From contig CM048852.1 in the NCBI GenBank assembly GCA_026545225.1, positions 15,212,146 through 15,276,145 on the forward strand: a stretch of DNA of 64,000 nucleotides. Reading direction: 5' to 3'. This stretch comes from Cornus controversa (lineage: Eukaryota > Streptophyta > Magnoliopsida > Cornales > Cornaceae). Position 1 is the stretch's first letter, and every line of letters starts with the position of its first letter. The notes under the pieces are model-generated. The model did not search any database. It was not told where the DNA came from and saw only the letters and a list, made by a program, of their open reading frames with translations. Both the position numbers and the translations under genes were made by a program. This document shows, in pieces, positions 35,132 through 47,687 of the stretch.

Positions 35132-38100
35132 TTGTTTTTTAAAAAAATGGATTTGATCAATACATTACCCACACCTAAGATAAATGATGAAGATATATGT
35201 TTAGTAGACAGTGCCAAGACATATATTATCCTTAGAGATAGAAAATATTTTTCCCATATAACATTAGCTGAAGCTAATACCATATCAGGCTCTATAAACC
35301 TGATTGATGGTTCTGGAAGGGTTAACATTGTGCTACCATATAGAACACAATTACATATTGATGATTCTCTCTACTTAACCAGATCCAAGAGAAATCTGTT
35401 TAGTTTTAAAGATATACGTCATAACGGATATCATATTAAAATAATAAATAAAGGGAGTATTGAATATCTATATATTACATCAACTATTTTATGTTGGAAG
35501 CATGTTTTAGAAAAATTTATGGCTTTTTCTTCTTGGTTATGTTTTATGAATATAAGAGCAATCGAATTACATGTAGTGATGCACCAGAAGTGCTCTGACC
35601 CAAAGAATTTTATACTATGGCATAATTGCCTTGGTTATACTAGGTCAACAATGATGCACCAAATTATTGAAAATTCAAATGGGCATCCGTTAAAGAATCA
35701 GAAACTTCTTTTAACAAGTGATTATACATGTACTTCATGTTCACAAAAAAAGTTAATTGTGAGGTTATCTCCTTTAAAAGTTATTGTTGAATCCCCTGAT
35801 TTTTTACAAAGGAACCACGATGATATATGTGGGTCTATTCACCCATCATGTGAACCATTTCATTATTTTATGGTCTTAATTGATGCCTCAACTCGATGGT
35901 CTCATATCTGTTTACTTTCTACTCAAAATATAGTATTTACGAGAATTTTGGTCTAAACAATTTATTTACGAGCACAATTTTTGAATTATCGAATCAAGAC
36001 AATTCGTCTTGATAATGCCGGAGAATTTACATCTCAAACTTTCAATGACTATTACATGTCTATTGGCACTGATGTTGAACACCTTGTTGCACACACTCAT
36101 ACTCAAAATGGTCTAGTAGAGTCTTTTATAAAACATCTTCAATTGATTGCCAGACTATTACTTATGAGAACAAAGCTCCCTGTGTCAGCTTGGGGACATG
36201 CCATATTACATGCAACATCATTAGTTCATTTTAGACTAACTGGTTACCATAGTTTTTCACCTCTACAACTTATTATTGGTTAATAACCAAATATTTCTCA
36301 TTTACGAGTTTTTGGTTGTATAGTGTTTATACTCATTGCACCATCTCAACGAACCAAAATGGGATCTTAGCGTAGAATTGGTATTTATGTGGGTTTTGAC
36401 TCTCCATATATTATTAGATATCTTGAACCTATGACAGGAGATATGTTTAAAGCAATATGTGCTGACTATCATTTTGATGAGGCTGTATTCCCACCATTAG
36501 AGGGAGAAATAACATAGCCTGAACAGCAGCATGAAATCACTTGAAATGCCTTAACATTATAACATTTTGATCCTCCTACAAATTAAAGAGAACTAGAAGT
36601 TAAGAGGATCATTCATTTGCAAGGTATTACAAATCAATTGTCAGATACATTTACTAATACAAAGAAAGTGATGCAATCTCATATCCCTACTACCAATTTT
36701 TTAGTATGAATAGATGTCCCTGTTGGACAATCTATAAGTATTACATCAAATGCATCTAAAATACGCCTAAAGCATGGTAGACTTATTGATGCAAAAAATA
36801 TTGTTTCTTGAAAGAGGAAAGTACAAGAGAAAGTATATAAAGAATATGGCACTCCTGAGGAAGTCATACTTACAAAGGGAGCAATAATAGCCCCTGAAGA
36901 AATGCAAGCCCTTGATGAGGCCACTGAAATAATAGCCCTTGATGAGACACAAAAAAATGTAGTAATACCTGAAAATGATAAGGATTCAATAAATTATACA
37001 AAGAGATGGGATAAAAATCAAGTTATTGTGAATAATATTTTCTCCTTTGCAGTCGCTTTTGATATTGTAAGAAATGATGAGGATCCAGAATCTCAATACA
37101 TTGACGAATGTTGACGTAGAAATGATTGGCTAAAATGGGAAGAAGCAATAAAGACAGAATTAAATTCACTGGCAAAATGTGAAGTATTTGGACCAGTAAC
37201 CCAAACACCTGAAAGTATCAAGCCTGTAGGGTACAAATGGGTATTTGTACAAAAAAGAAATGAGAAAAATGAAATTACGAGATACAAAGCTCGTTTAGTG
37301 GTACAAGGTTTCTCACAGAGGCCTAGTATTACTATAAGAAGACATATTCTCTCGTAATGGATGCAATCACATTTCGATTCTTGATTAATTTGACAGTCAC
37401 AAAAAAACTAGAAATACATCTAATGGACGTGGTTACAGTATATTTATATGGATCACTTGATAGTGATATTTATATGAAAATCCCTGAAGGATTTCAAATG
37501 CTTGAAACAAGTAATTCAAAACCACGTTGCATATACTCAATCAAGTTACAACGATCGTTGTATGGGTTAAAATAATCTGGACTCATGTGGTACAATCGTC
37601 TCAACGAGTACTTAAAAGAAGGATATGTAAATAATCCAATTTGTCCATGCGTTTTCATTATGAAATCAATATCTGAATTTGCAATTATAGCATTATATGT
37701 TGATGATCTTTATCTTGTTGGAACTCCTGAAGAGCTTACCACAACTGCTAATTATTTAAAGAAAGAATTTGAAATAAAAGATCTTGGCAAAACAATGTTT
37801 ATCCTTGGACTACATATTGAACATTTACCAAACAGAATTCTTATTCATCAGTCAACATATACAGAAAAGATGTTGAAGTGATTTTATATGGATAAAGTTC
37901 ATCCATTAAGTTGTCTAATGGTTGTCCGATCACTTGATGTGAAGAATGATCCTTCCGTCCTCGAGAAAATAATGAAAAATTTCTTGGTTCTGAAATTCCA
38001 TATCTTAGTGCTATTGGTGCTCTTATGTATCTTGCAAATTGCACCCGACCTGACATAGCATTTTCAGTCAATTTATTGGCATAGCACAGTTCTACACCAA

Positions 38101-38700
38101 CCCGTATACATTAGAATGGTATCAAGCATATAATGAGATATATTCGTGGAACCACTAATATGGGAATATTTTATTTAAATAAATCAAAATCTCAATTGGT
38201 TGGATATGCAGATGCAGGTTATCTATCGAATCCACATAAAGCTCGATCACAAATAGGGTATATATTTACTTGTGGTGACACTGCTATATCATGGAGATCC
38301 ATGAAACAGACAATGACTATAACTTCTTCAAATCATTCTGAGATACTCGCAATTCATAAGGCAAGCCGAGAGTATGTCTGGCTGAGATCTATGGTACAAC
38401 ATATTCGAGAAACATGTGGACTCTCTTCAATAAATGATATCCCAACGATATTATATGAAGATAATGCTACATGTCTTGTACAAATCAAAAGAGGATATAT
38501 TAAAGGGGGTATAATCAAACATAGCTCACCAAAGTTCTTTTATACTCACGAGCTTTAGAAAAGTGGTAATATAGACGTTCAACAGATACGTTAATGTGAT
38601 AATTTTGCAAACTTATTCACCAAATCATTACCAACTACGACATTCAAGAAGATGGTGCACAACATAGGAATGCATCGACTCAATAATTTTTCATGCTGAT
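35132..38700 (+). pseudogene. Copia 2 pol: protease, integrase, RT, RNase H
   Basis: Longest open piece 35132-35956: protease CLVDSAKTYIIL (DSA in place of DSG), FSFKDIRHNGYHI, and LWHNCLGYTRSTMMHQI of the GAG-pre-integrase region. Integrase continues with DICGSIHP, LIDASTRWSH, IRLDNAGEFTSQTF (36001) and NGLVESFIKHLQ, then LRVFGCIVF. RT shows VGYKWVFVQKRNEKNEI, YKARLVVQGFSQ, SLYGLK, and an intact YVDD at 37696-37707. RNase H pieces: YADAGYLSNPHKARSQIGY, SEILAIHKASREYVWL and DNATCLVQIKRGYIKG, ending NLFTKSLPTTTFKK. At least a dozen stops and several shifts; a remnant only. Confidence 0.92.
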
Positions 38701-38948
38701 GATGTGGGAGAAATTGATTGAAAAGGTATTAGCATACTGCACTCTTTTCCCTTCGATCAGGTTTTTATCCCACTAGATTTTCCTGACAAGGTTTTAGTGA
38801 GGCAATTCCTATTCATACAATACCATTTCCAAATAGACGAGGATATTGTACTTTTTTCCTTCGCTTAGTTTTTATCCCACTGGATTTTTTACAACAAGAT
38901 TTTAACGAGACAATTTCTTAGTATAGTGTTGTGAACCCCAAGGGGGAG

Positions 38949-39230
38949 TGTTGTAAACAAGTGGGGTGACAGAGGTGGGGTCCACCCACTCACTTTTCTC
39001 CCTTACCTCTCTTTCTCCCTTATCCTCAATTGCCTATAAATAGAGGCTCTCTGCAGATCATTTGGATACAACTAAATAACAATTATCTCCCTCTTTCTAC
39101 ATTTATTTCCTCTTATATTTCCCTTTTATATAATAATGATTATATACGTGTGGTGGTCTTTATATTGTATTTAAGTTTGAATTTATAGTAAGTATCTGTC
39201 ATAAGCAATCTATCTATCATATTTACAACA
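38949..39230 (+). repeat. 3' LTR of copia 2, intact
   Basis: 282 bp with TGTTGTAAA and TTTACAACA inverted ends, a TATA box CTATAAATAGAGGC at about 39041, and the polypurine tract CCAAGGGGGAG immediately before it (38938-38948). Confidence 0.93.
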
Positions 39231-39511
39231 AAGCCCTTTAAACTATGCATTTTATATAGTAGCAAATAACCTCGATCTATATATTCATGCAAGCTTGTTA
39301 GGTGACCCATAGTGATAATGAAACTAATAAAAATGCCCTTCTGACCATTATTACCATATTAAAAGCCCTAGTGCACAATATCATCCCTTCTTGCATTATA
39401 CTAGTGCTATTGTTCTTTAGATTCACTTTTTTTCCCCGAAAGGTTAAACAAATATATTAAAGAAAGAAAGTATTCACATAAGAGGCCTAAAGGCCAAACA
39501 CTAGCTGAGCT

Positions 39512-40065
39512 CTAGGAAGCACGGATACTTTTACAAGAGTAACGTATCCATATCATGTCCGTATCCAATACCAATACTCCTCGGATACGTGTCCGATACT
39601 TCCTACACGTATCCATAATTTTAAAATATATATTTTGTAACACGTATCCGATACTTCTCAGATACTTCGACCACGTATCCGATACTTCTCGAATACTTCA
39701 AAATACATTTTTAACTAGTTTTTAACATGAAAATGTAGTTTTTCAAGCAATAATATCATATTATAATTGTTAAGAAAAGTTTAAAATTCATTTAAAAAAA
39801 AGTGTTGCGATACATATCATGATTTAGTACAAAATTCATCCATGGTAATTATACAATGACTCTTAACTGTTATTTTGTTTGTTAATGATAATATTTTATA
39901 AAGAAATGTTAATAACTCATTTTTTGCATATATAAAAATATAATTTATTAAGTTTATATTGTCGTATCCTGCCCATACCCGTATCCTATTTTTTTGATAT
40001 TTGCTGTATTATCGTACCCGTATCGTGTTGTACCCGTATTTTGTATCCTTATCTATGCTTCCTAG
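39512..40065. mobile_element. 554-bp non-autonomous DNA element with CTAGGAAGCA inverted ends
   Basis: Left end CTAGGAAGCACGGATAC, right end GTATCCTTATCTATGCTTCCTAG; inverted repeat CTAGGAAGCA. The 8-bp flanks GCTGAGCT (39504-39511) and GCTAAGCT (40066-40073) match at seven positions, fitting a hAT-type 8-bp duplication. The body is rich in CGTATCCGATACTTC-type repeats. No coding sequence. A truncated relative is at 532-655. It interrupts the LINE 3' UTR. Confidence 0.8.
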
Positions 40066-40239
40066 GCTAAGCTCTATAGAGCCCAAAGCCAAAAACAATG
40101 AACCCCAATTGGGGGCAAGCCCAAAACTAAATAAAATTAAATAGACGTTAGTAACGAAACAAAAAATTTGTTTCATTACGAAAGGATATTGAACATCAAT
40201 CCGGAAAATAACCCATTAGCGAGGGGACAAAGCTTATGA

Positions 40240-42376
40240 AAGTAAGCTAAGCTTATAGTGATTCAGTCTGGTGGCCGAGGTGGTGGATGGCATCATGATG
40301 GCAAAATATCCCATTCATGGAGGATACTTCTTGAGGCAAAGCAATCCTTTAAGAACTCTAAGTTTAGGGTGGAGGAGATGATGTCTAAGATTCGATTCAT
40401 AACTATAGCATGAGATGAGCATCTTGAACTGAAGATTCGTGCATTCTTTCTTCCCAAATATGGTAGACTGTTGATGTGAGGCTTAATTTGTAAGTCATGC
40501 TGCGCGTCGACTTGGATTTCCACCTAATGCAAGCCCATGATATAAGATGTTCTCAACTAGGGCACTAAATGTAGAATCGATTTCTATCTTGGATGGATTT
40601 CCAAATCATAAAGGAGAATTGGCAGTTAAAGAAAAGATGGTTGTGTGATTCTGGTTGATTACGACAAAGAGGGGACCTATTGGGAATTTGGTGGTAAGCT
40701 ATGCATCTTCGATCAAGGGTGGGGAGTTTGCATTGCACAACCAACCAGAGAATGAATTTAGATCTTAGGATGGCAGGGGACTCCCAAACCAAACTGTACT
40801 ATAGGACTGGTGGATCATAAGTGGAGAGGTGGGTGATAGTGTGCTTCATTGAGTATATCGTAGAGGAAGACACGGACCATGGGAGCTTGTCATTGCTATG
40901 ATAAATAACATAGGGTAAGGTGGCAAGATCTAGAATAAGAGTAATTAAGGAAGGGGGAAAAATCCAAGCAAACCCATTACTGAAATGGTTAACTGGAGTG
41001 TCAACAGGAAACCCAGTGGAGAGGATGGTTTCGAGAGGGATGTTTATTGATAATGGGCCATAGCTTAACCAATTATCAAGCCAAAAAAGAGTTATGGAAC
41101 CATTGCCTATAATGTGCTTGATTATCAACCGAGTTGGATGTCTTAGTTGGAGACTCCTCCTCTAAGAGCATGAGCAGTCATGAAGAATCTTCAAGCTCCA
41201 CATGCTCTTCCTTTTCATCAGGTGATTTCTACACCATTTAATCTATAGTATTTCATTACTTGTTGTAAGTAAATCCCAAATGTACCTTATAATTGCAGCC
41301 TTGTTGGAGAGTTCCAGGTTGGGCAAATATAAGCCACCTTCCACTTTTGGATTGCAAATAGAGAAACAATCAACCTTTGAATTTGTTGTCTTCATCTCAA
41401 AACCTGACCAAAGTAATGATCTAAAAATTTTGTTCAAATCTGAAATCACACTTTTAGGGAGAATAAAAATGCTGGACAAATACATTTAAGTTGAAACAAG
41501 TACAACTTTAGTCAGTTGGAGTCTCCTAGCATATGATAAGGATCTAGAAGACTAGTGAGTGATTCCCTGAGTGATCCTGTCAATGAGAATCTTACAATTA
41601 GTAGCTCTCAAATTTGATAATATAAGAGGCACACCTAAGTATTTGAAAGGAAGAGTGCCTAAACCTATTCCAAGAAATTCCAAGATAGTGAGCTTAGCAT
41701 GATTATCAAGTCCAGTTAGAAAAATTGAACTTTTTGAGAGGTTGATAGTGAGGCTTGACAAGGAAGAGAAATAATCTAGGGCAGTTTTTAGAATGGAGAT
41801 TGAGGTGATATCCCTATGGCATAGAAGCAATAGGTCATCAACAAAGGAGATGTGTGTAATACCAAGGTCTTTGCACCTCCAGCAGTACTTGAAATTTGGG
41901 ACTCTAGAAACAAAATTTTTAACAATAGATAAAAAGGCCTCATAACTATCATGAAGAGAAAAGGGGATATGGGAGTCCTTTCATGCCTTTGAAGAAACCA
42001 TGAAACTCTCCATTAATCGCAATGGTGAATGATGGAGAGGTAATGTATGTTTGTATGAGAGAAATGAATTTTGAAGGCAATTGGAGCAAAGAGAGACGTT
42101 TAAGAATAAAATCCCAGCTGGAAGAATCAAAATGCTCAATTCTGTCATAGTGTGCTGAGAGGTTGCTAATCTTAACAGGGCATTGCTCTGTAAAGGTAAC
42201 CAATGAGCTTGGAAAGATATCTATTTCATGGCTAGAAATAGAATGATCAATGGGAGAGTGGAGGGATTGTGCAGTGTGAATAGTGAGGCCAGTCACATGG
42301 TTATGGCGGTTTGGATTAGTGAGATGGGAGGATGGGTTATATGGTTGTGAGGGATGAGGAGAGTTAATGGGTGAGT
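40240..42376 (-). pseudogene. LINE ORF2 remnant: reverse transcriptase and zf-RVT
   Basis: On the minus strand from 42376: a Pro/Ser/His-rich tail of ORF1-like sequence, then HFDSSSWDFILKRLSLLQL and YITSPSFTIAINGEFHGFF (RT mid-blocks), FVDD at 41845-41834 within SFVDDLLLLCH (usually FADD), NLSKSSIFLTGL, LGTLPFKYLGVPL, and later blocks FRSLLWSGFE and GGLYLPNLELSNKAAI. The zf-RVT region RSKFILWLVVQCKLPTLDRR and C-X2-C..HLFFNCQFSFMIW is at 40792-40565. Stops and shifts throughout. The APE endonuclease and RT blocks 0-2 are absent, so ORF1-like sequence joins directly to mid-RT near 42150. Confidence 0.85.
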
Positions 42377-44779
42377 TGAAATACCCCCTACAAAATTTCA
42401 CATATGAGGTGGCCAGTCTCATACATAAAACGTAAGGGATACTTACAATTGATAGCAAACAAGCATAGAATACGAAGACAGAATGAAACAAATTTTAAAA
42501 CATAATAGAAAGTCCTTCTGAAGTAAAAATGTTAAATAAATAAAGTACGTGTCTGACAATACAACTTGGAAGTCCCGTAACCCAAGGACCCCTTGACCAG
42601 AAAGAACAAGAGTTATTACTATAAATTAAATAATTGAACAACTAATGTCCCAATTGAGTTCATAAGCTGAACATGAAGAAAAGAATAGATTCCTGCTCTG
42701 AAAGCTGATGAGAGAAGATGTCAGCTACAATCAACTAAACCAAAACTCTATCCGCACGGTGGAACTGGCCTGGGACCTGAAATGTCAATAAAGTGGGTTA
42801 AACTCATGAGCAAGTTCTCTCTACTACAACCCAATCAGAGAACTAGTAAACATACCCTCTATGTGAGGGACAACAAGTATATACAAATAGATACAAATCA
42901 TTTTCTTATTTATCTTATGTCCCCAAAATGAAAGTTGTCTTTTATATTGTCCCCAAACTAACCCCTATGATACAAACTTAGAACCTATTCTTTAAGTTCA
43001 AAACAAATGCACAAAAACAAGTCTTCTATTAAACCTAGGCAATCCTGACATGCCACTTATACTATCCTTAGATACCTTAATAGGTATTGGCAATCCTGAT
43101 ATGCCCCCTAACAATCCTTACATGCCCCCTAACAATCCTTACATGCCTCCCTAACCTTAGATACCTTAATAAGTACTGGCAATCCTAACATGCCCCCAGG
43201 CAATCCTTACGTGCCTCCCTAACCAACCTATTAAACCAAAACAAAAAACCTAACCTACTTAGCACATTAATTTAATCCAATAGAAGTTAAATCACCATAA
43301 TAAAATAACTCATACACAATTAAACTAATATCAGATATCATGAACAGTTATGAGTTCATAGAATACAATTAAGAAAAAAAAATAATACAACCACCAATTA
43401 TACGAGCAAGCACACAACCAAATCTCCAATGTACCTAAATCATCGAGGGAGTCTAAACCTAGCTCTAATCTAGGTTTTCAAGCCTATTCTGTTCCTAAGA
43501 ACCCTATTTAATTATTTTGGAATTTTCTACAAATTTTGAAAATTCATAACAACCCAAAGCAAAGGGAAGAATTAAAAAAAATCTCATTTTGAAGCACACC
43601 TTTTAAACTAGTTCTATAATAAGGAAAAATTATTTCGTTATGAAATTTAAAACACATGCCTATTACCCCCAAAAGATTAGATAAAAAGTTTGGGAATTTT
43701 CTGGAATTTTTTAGAAATTTTAAAATATTTCCAAAATAAAAGAAAAATAAAAATCTAGTTTTGAGGCACACTTTTTATACTACTTAAACCATAAGGGAAC
43801 TTCATTTTGAGTTGATATTTAAAACCCAAGTGCATTCTATCCCCAAAAGATCACCAAAAGTTTATGGAATTTTAAAAATATTTTTCAAATAAAAGAGGAT
43901 GAAAACCCAATTTTGAGGCATACTTTTAAAATCAATTTAACTACAAGGTAAGGTCATTTTCACTTGAAATTTAAAATCCAAGTGTATTCTATTCCTAAAA
44001 GGTTACCCAATTTTTTTTAGAATTTTTCAAAATTTAAAAATTATTTTTTCTAATTTTCTAAATTAAAAACCAAATTTTAAATTTTAAAAATACCTTGGAT
44101 TTGGCCCAAAGTGGGCCCAAAGGTGGGCCCCTGCGAGTGGGGCCCATTGCCGTTGTCCCCGGTGCCTGCGCTGGAGGCACGCACCCCCATGCGCCAGTGG
44201 CGCACGTGGTGCCCCCACCTTTTTCCTTTTTTTTAATTTTTTTTCCCTTCTTCTTCTTCTTCTTCTTTTCTTTCCTACAATAGAACGTATCAACAATGGT
44301 GCTGGAACTTTCCAGCCATTTTTCGGCCATTTTCGGGCACCGAATTACGCGTATGAATATACCATTGAACTCGTCTCGATCTAAGCTACGCATTGGTACC
44401 AAATTCACGCCTTCTCACGGCCTAAATCAAAAACGCCCAATTTCAAGTTTTAAAAATCTAAAATTTCAAAATCAAATTCCCATCAATCTACCCAATGGTT
44501 CGCAACCAAATTTTCAAGGATTGTTCCAGAAAGCAAGATCTACCTATTGATCGGAACAAAAACTCTCAAAAATTATGAATTCAGTAAACCCAATTTCATG
44601 TTCGTACATATATATATATATCTACACACACACACACACCGCCTATATAGTCATATATACATGTATATACAAATGCAAAAATACCCTATAGCAGTACCAA
44701 ACCCCCAGATTCTTCATGTTTAATCCACAAAATCCACCTTAGCATGCATAATCATTTAATTTCATAATTAAAGACAAAA

Positions 44780-44821
<42 letters not shown>

Positions 44822-45391
44822 CAGCAACATGTATATACAAATAATATATGTCTACAGATTCAAAGGGGAAGAGAAGAGTTCGAACTTGCCTTTTTGACGA
44901 ACACGAACTCGTCCTGATGAATCCCTTCTTCTCTCCCTCCTTTCTTGCGTCTACACTCTTTCGATCTTTGTGCGTGAAAACGAACGACAGAAACCCTAAC
45001 CTCCTTTTTATTTTCTTTTCTCTTAAAAAAATTATTAAAAATCTAAACTAATAATAAAAGAGAAAAAAAATAAACATAATAAACCCAAGCCCATACATAT
45101 ACACCTAGCCCAACCATTCCGGCCCAACTCAACCCAAATTATTCCTAGCCCAATCCAACATTAAAATAAAAAAAATCCAAAGACCCAGTCCAACCAGAAT
45201 TAAATAAATAAATAAAAACTCCCTAAAAAGATATTTAAAGCACTCAAAAAAATTTAATTCAATCAATAAAGTAGTTCAAAGCACTTAAAGAAATTTAATT
45301 CAACCAATAAAGCAATTCACATAAAATGATATATATATATATAAAGCATTTAAATTAAAATAAATGACCTCAAAAATTACGGGGTATTACA
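42377..45391 (-). mobile_element. 3.0-kb solo LTR of the same gypsy family, copy 2
   Basis: Starts TGAAATACCCC, ends GGGGTATTACA, with a perfect TGAGT duplication (42372-42376, 45392-45396). It is collinear with the copy at 14955-18438: the TGAGGTGGCCAGTCTCATAC start, the AATCCTGACATGCC repeats, ~160-bp AT-rich repeats, GGGCCC-rich block, pyrimidine tract, and TTCAAAGGGGAAGAGAAGAG near 44858. Length differs mainly through repeat number. No coding or internal LTR pair. Confidence 0.88.
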
Positions 45392-45411
45392 TGAGTGGGA
45401 TGCATTGGGTA

Positions 45412-46310
45412 TCAGGCTATCAGTTGTGGGCATGGGGAAGGTGTGACCATACGAGTAGGGTCAGAGGATGAGAGAATGGAGAATGGGTTGTTGGTGAGGT
45501 GAGTAGTTGGAGTGGAAGATCTGCATGTAGGGCTGGAAGAAGTTCTAGCATCAATACATCTTTTTTTCTTCCATCTTCTAATAGTGACCCAGTCATTGCT
45601 TGGGCTAGGATTTATAGGGCTGTCATCCTTCCTTGAATGGTCATTAATGGTAAGAGGACATGAAGTCTCTGCGTGGTTGAGCTTATTGCAAATATGAAAA
45701 AATTTAAACAACCATTCGTATTCAATTCTGATATCAACAAATGTGTTGTCCCTAGTTTTGAGCTGAACTTCATAGCACAGGGGTTTACTCATGTCAACTT
45801 CAATGCATAACCTGGAAAAATGTAGATTTGATCTTCTTTTAGTTGCATGGTCAGCATACAGAGGCACCCCAACAGTGCTTGCAATATGGCTTAAGCCTAT
45901 TGCAGTCCAGTACTGCAGGGGAATGTTGAAGAATTTTACTCATATGGGCATGAATGTTGTTTTATGCTATTGAGAAGGGGGGATGGAGTTCCACTTTTTA
46001 AGTGAAAATGGCTTGCCTGCAATAAACCAAGGTCCATTGGAGAGAGCTTGTTCAACTGTAAGTTCACTTTTGAATCAAAAAGGTCGGTATCATTTTCACC
46101 CAAGATAGTTTCTATCAATCCAAGGGGGAGGGGGGCATATAACTTGGCAGCAGAAGTTTGTATGACCTTGAATGAGACTTTTTTATGAAAAGAGAATCCA
46201 ACAAGGTGATTTAAGCCCCAAAAGGACAGACCTTCAAAGGCAACTTCCTTGGGGGGATCAATGCATAACTTGTTGCTTGATGAGGGTGGTTGAATGAATT
46301 CAAAAGTCAT
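45412..46310 (-). pseudogene. LINE ORF1, DUF4283-like domain and zinc knuckle
   Basis: Minus strand: WGLNHLVGFSFHKKVSFKV and LGENDTDLFDSKVN (46310-45939), then across a break FFNIPLQYWTAIGLSHIAS, and PLYADHATKRRSNLHFSRLC (45867-45412) leading to EYEWLFKFFHICNKLNHAETSC, a zf-CCHC-like motif (CX2C absent its first Cys pair spacing is CNKLNHAETSC). Layout matches plant L1 ORF1 nucleic-acid-binding proteins. Frame shift near 45935. Confidence 0.75.
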
Positions 46311-46439
46311 ACCATTTGGTTGGGGTTAGACAACATCAGTCCATTTCCTACAAGATTTTGTATCTGGTTGGGAGAGAGGGGATGGTTCAGTTTGTGGGTT
46401 CAGGTCCTAGATGTGATGTACCATAAAAGAGAGGGTCAA

Positions 46440-47338
46440 CTAGGTTTGAAAGTGATTTTTAGGGGATAATGGTTGGTAGGACAGGAGGGGTTCAGTGGAG
46501 GTGACAGGTTTGCAAGTTGGAATGGGCATGTCAGCAAAGGGTGTGGTTAGGGTAGTTATAGGAGAACAAAATATTGTATTGGTTACAGTAAAAGGAGGCC
46601 TGACAAAATTTTCCTTTGGTGGGTGGTTGGGATTATCCTCTGGTTTATGGGAGGTAGACATTTGGTCAATGAGTAATGAATTTAAATTTGAAATGTTGGA
46701 TGGTGGGGGAAGCTGTGAAAGATAAGCTTGCTTCCCATGGTGAATGAGGACAGGGCGTTTGGATGGGTTAAAAAAGTTGGTGATTTTGCTTTGAAGAACC
46801 TTCCTTTTATCAGAGGAAATGCTTGTTTGAAAGGAAAGGGTAAGAGGATGATGGATTGTGGCTATGGGATATATGGCCTGAGAATCATTAATGGTTGTGG
46901 TTTGAGAGATAGTAAGGTCATATGGTTTCCATCTAACTTCTCCGAGCTCATTGAGTGTGTCTTCAAGCAGTCTTTTTAAGCGAGCAACCTCTTTAATGAG
47001 ATGGAATTTAGAATGGTCCGTGGAGGATGCATCGAGGCCATCAGGTAGGTGGCAAATGTCATCGACTTTAGAGTTTGAGGGGTTGAGGAATTTATCACCT
47101 TGAAGTTCATGCTTTGCTTTTTGAAAGTTTTGAAGGAGAGAGATGGTGGTCTTGGGGCAAAGAATGGTTTGGGTGCTAGATTTGAGCAATGTTTAGCATG
47201 TTTGGATGGGACAGGATGCCGTGGTTGTGATGGTTTTCCAGGCAAATGATATTTCCTTCTATTTAGCAAGCGCAACGGTTGGGTTGTTGGTGGAGGAAAA
47301 TGAACTAGATGTCCATGATCTGAACTGGTTGTTACCAT
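46440..47338 (-). pseudogene. LINE ORF1 N-terminal part, Pro-rich with a short coiled coil
   Basis: Starts MVTTSSDHGHLVHFPPPTTQ at 47338 and shifts frame near 46980-47189 to continue as 249 residues to 46440. A heptad-like stretch LIKEVARLKRLLEDTLNELG suggests a coiled coil, as found in LINE ORF1 proteins. The rest is Pro/Ser/Thr-rich. It is assigned to the LINE by position; the sequence alone is not diagnostic. Confidence 0.6.
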
Positions 47339-47347
47339 CTATTCCAA

Positions 47348-47499
47348 AGAGTACATTTACAATACACTCAGTGTAAATACACCAAATAAATCTGAACCAT
47401 GCGTGTTATACACACGCAGTAGGACCCACCTTACATGTTGCGCATGCATGGTCCAAAATTATCCGATGTATTTATACTAGGTGTATTGTAGATTTTTTC
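47348..47499. mobile_element. 152-bp Mutator-like MITE in the LINE leader
   Basis: Inverted ends of ~29 bp: TACATTTACAATACACTC/AGTGTAAATACA on the left, TGTATTTATACTAGGTGTAT/TGTAGATTT on the right. A perfect 9-bp duplication CTATTCCAA flanks it (47339-47347, 47500-47508). Removing it restores continuous LINE leader ending just before ATGGTAACA. Confidence 0.92.
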
Positions 47500-47687
47500 C
47501 TATTCCAAGATAGATGTTTTAGCACGGCTGTAGCAAAAATGGGTTGATTTTTTCACCATTCGGTTCAATTTTGATTTTAAAATCATGAAACTGTTTTGCA
47601 TTTGCATTGAATTATAGCCTTTTAGCCACTTGACTATATATTATAATATATAATAAAATACTATATTATAATAGATTATTATATATA

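Larger units (their letters stand above)
33359..39230 (+). mobile_element. Ty1/copia retrotransposon 2, dead
   Basis: Flanked by a perfect AAGCC target-site duplication (33354-33358, 39231-39235). The 3' LTR (38949-39230, 282 bp) starts TGTTGTAAAC and ends TTTACAACA; the 5' LTR is shortened to about 180 bp. Order is gag, protease, integrase, RT, RNase H, then the polypurine tract CCAAGGGGGAG. After the 5' LTR, TTATTATCACGAGAC occupies the primer-binding position but is diverged. Stops and shifts occur throughout pol. It is a different family from copia 1 (unrelated gag and LTR). Confidence 0.95.
39428..47540 (-). mobile_element. L1-type LINE, 5'-to-3' on the minus strand, internally deleted and thrice interrupted
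   Basis: Order on the minus strand: leader ending near 47510, ORF1 (47338-45412), then ORF2 remnant (42376-40240), a 3' UTR containing TTTCTTTCTTTAATATATTT and ending CCTTTCGGGG followed by a short A tail at 39428-39434. ORF1, an L1-type RT and the A tail mark an L1 LINE. Its endonuclease and first RT blocks are missing. Insertions within it: MITE 39512-40065, solo LTR 42377-45391, MITE 47348-47499. No target-site duplication was found; the 5' boundary is approximate. Confidence 0.88.
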
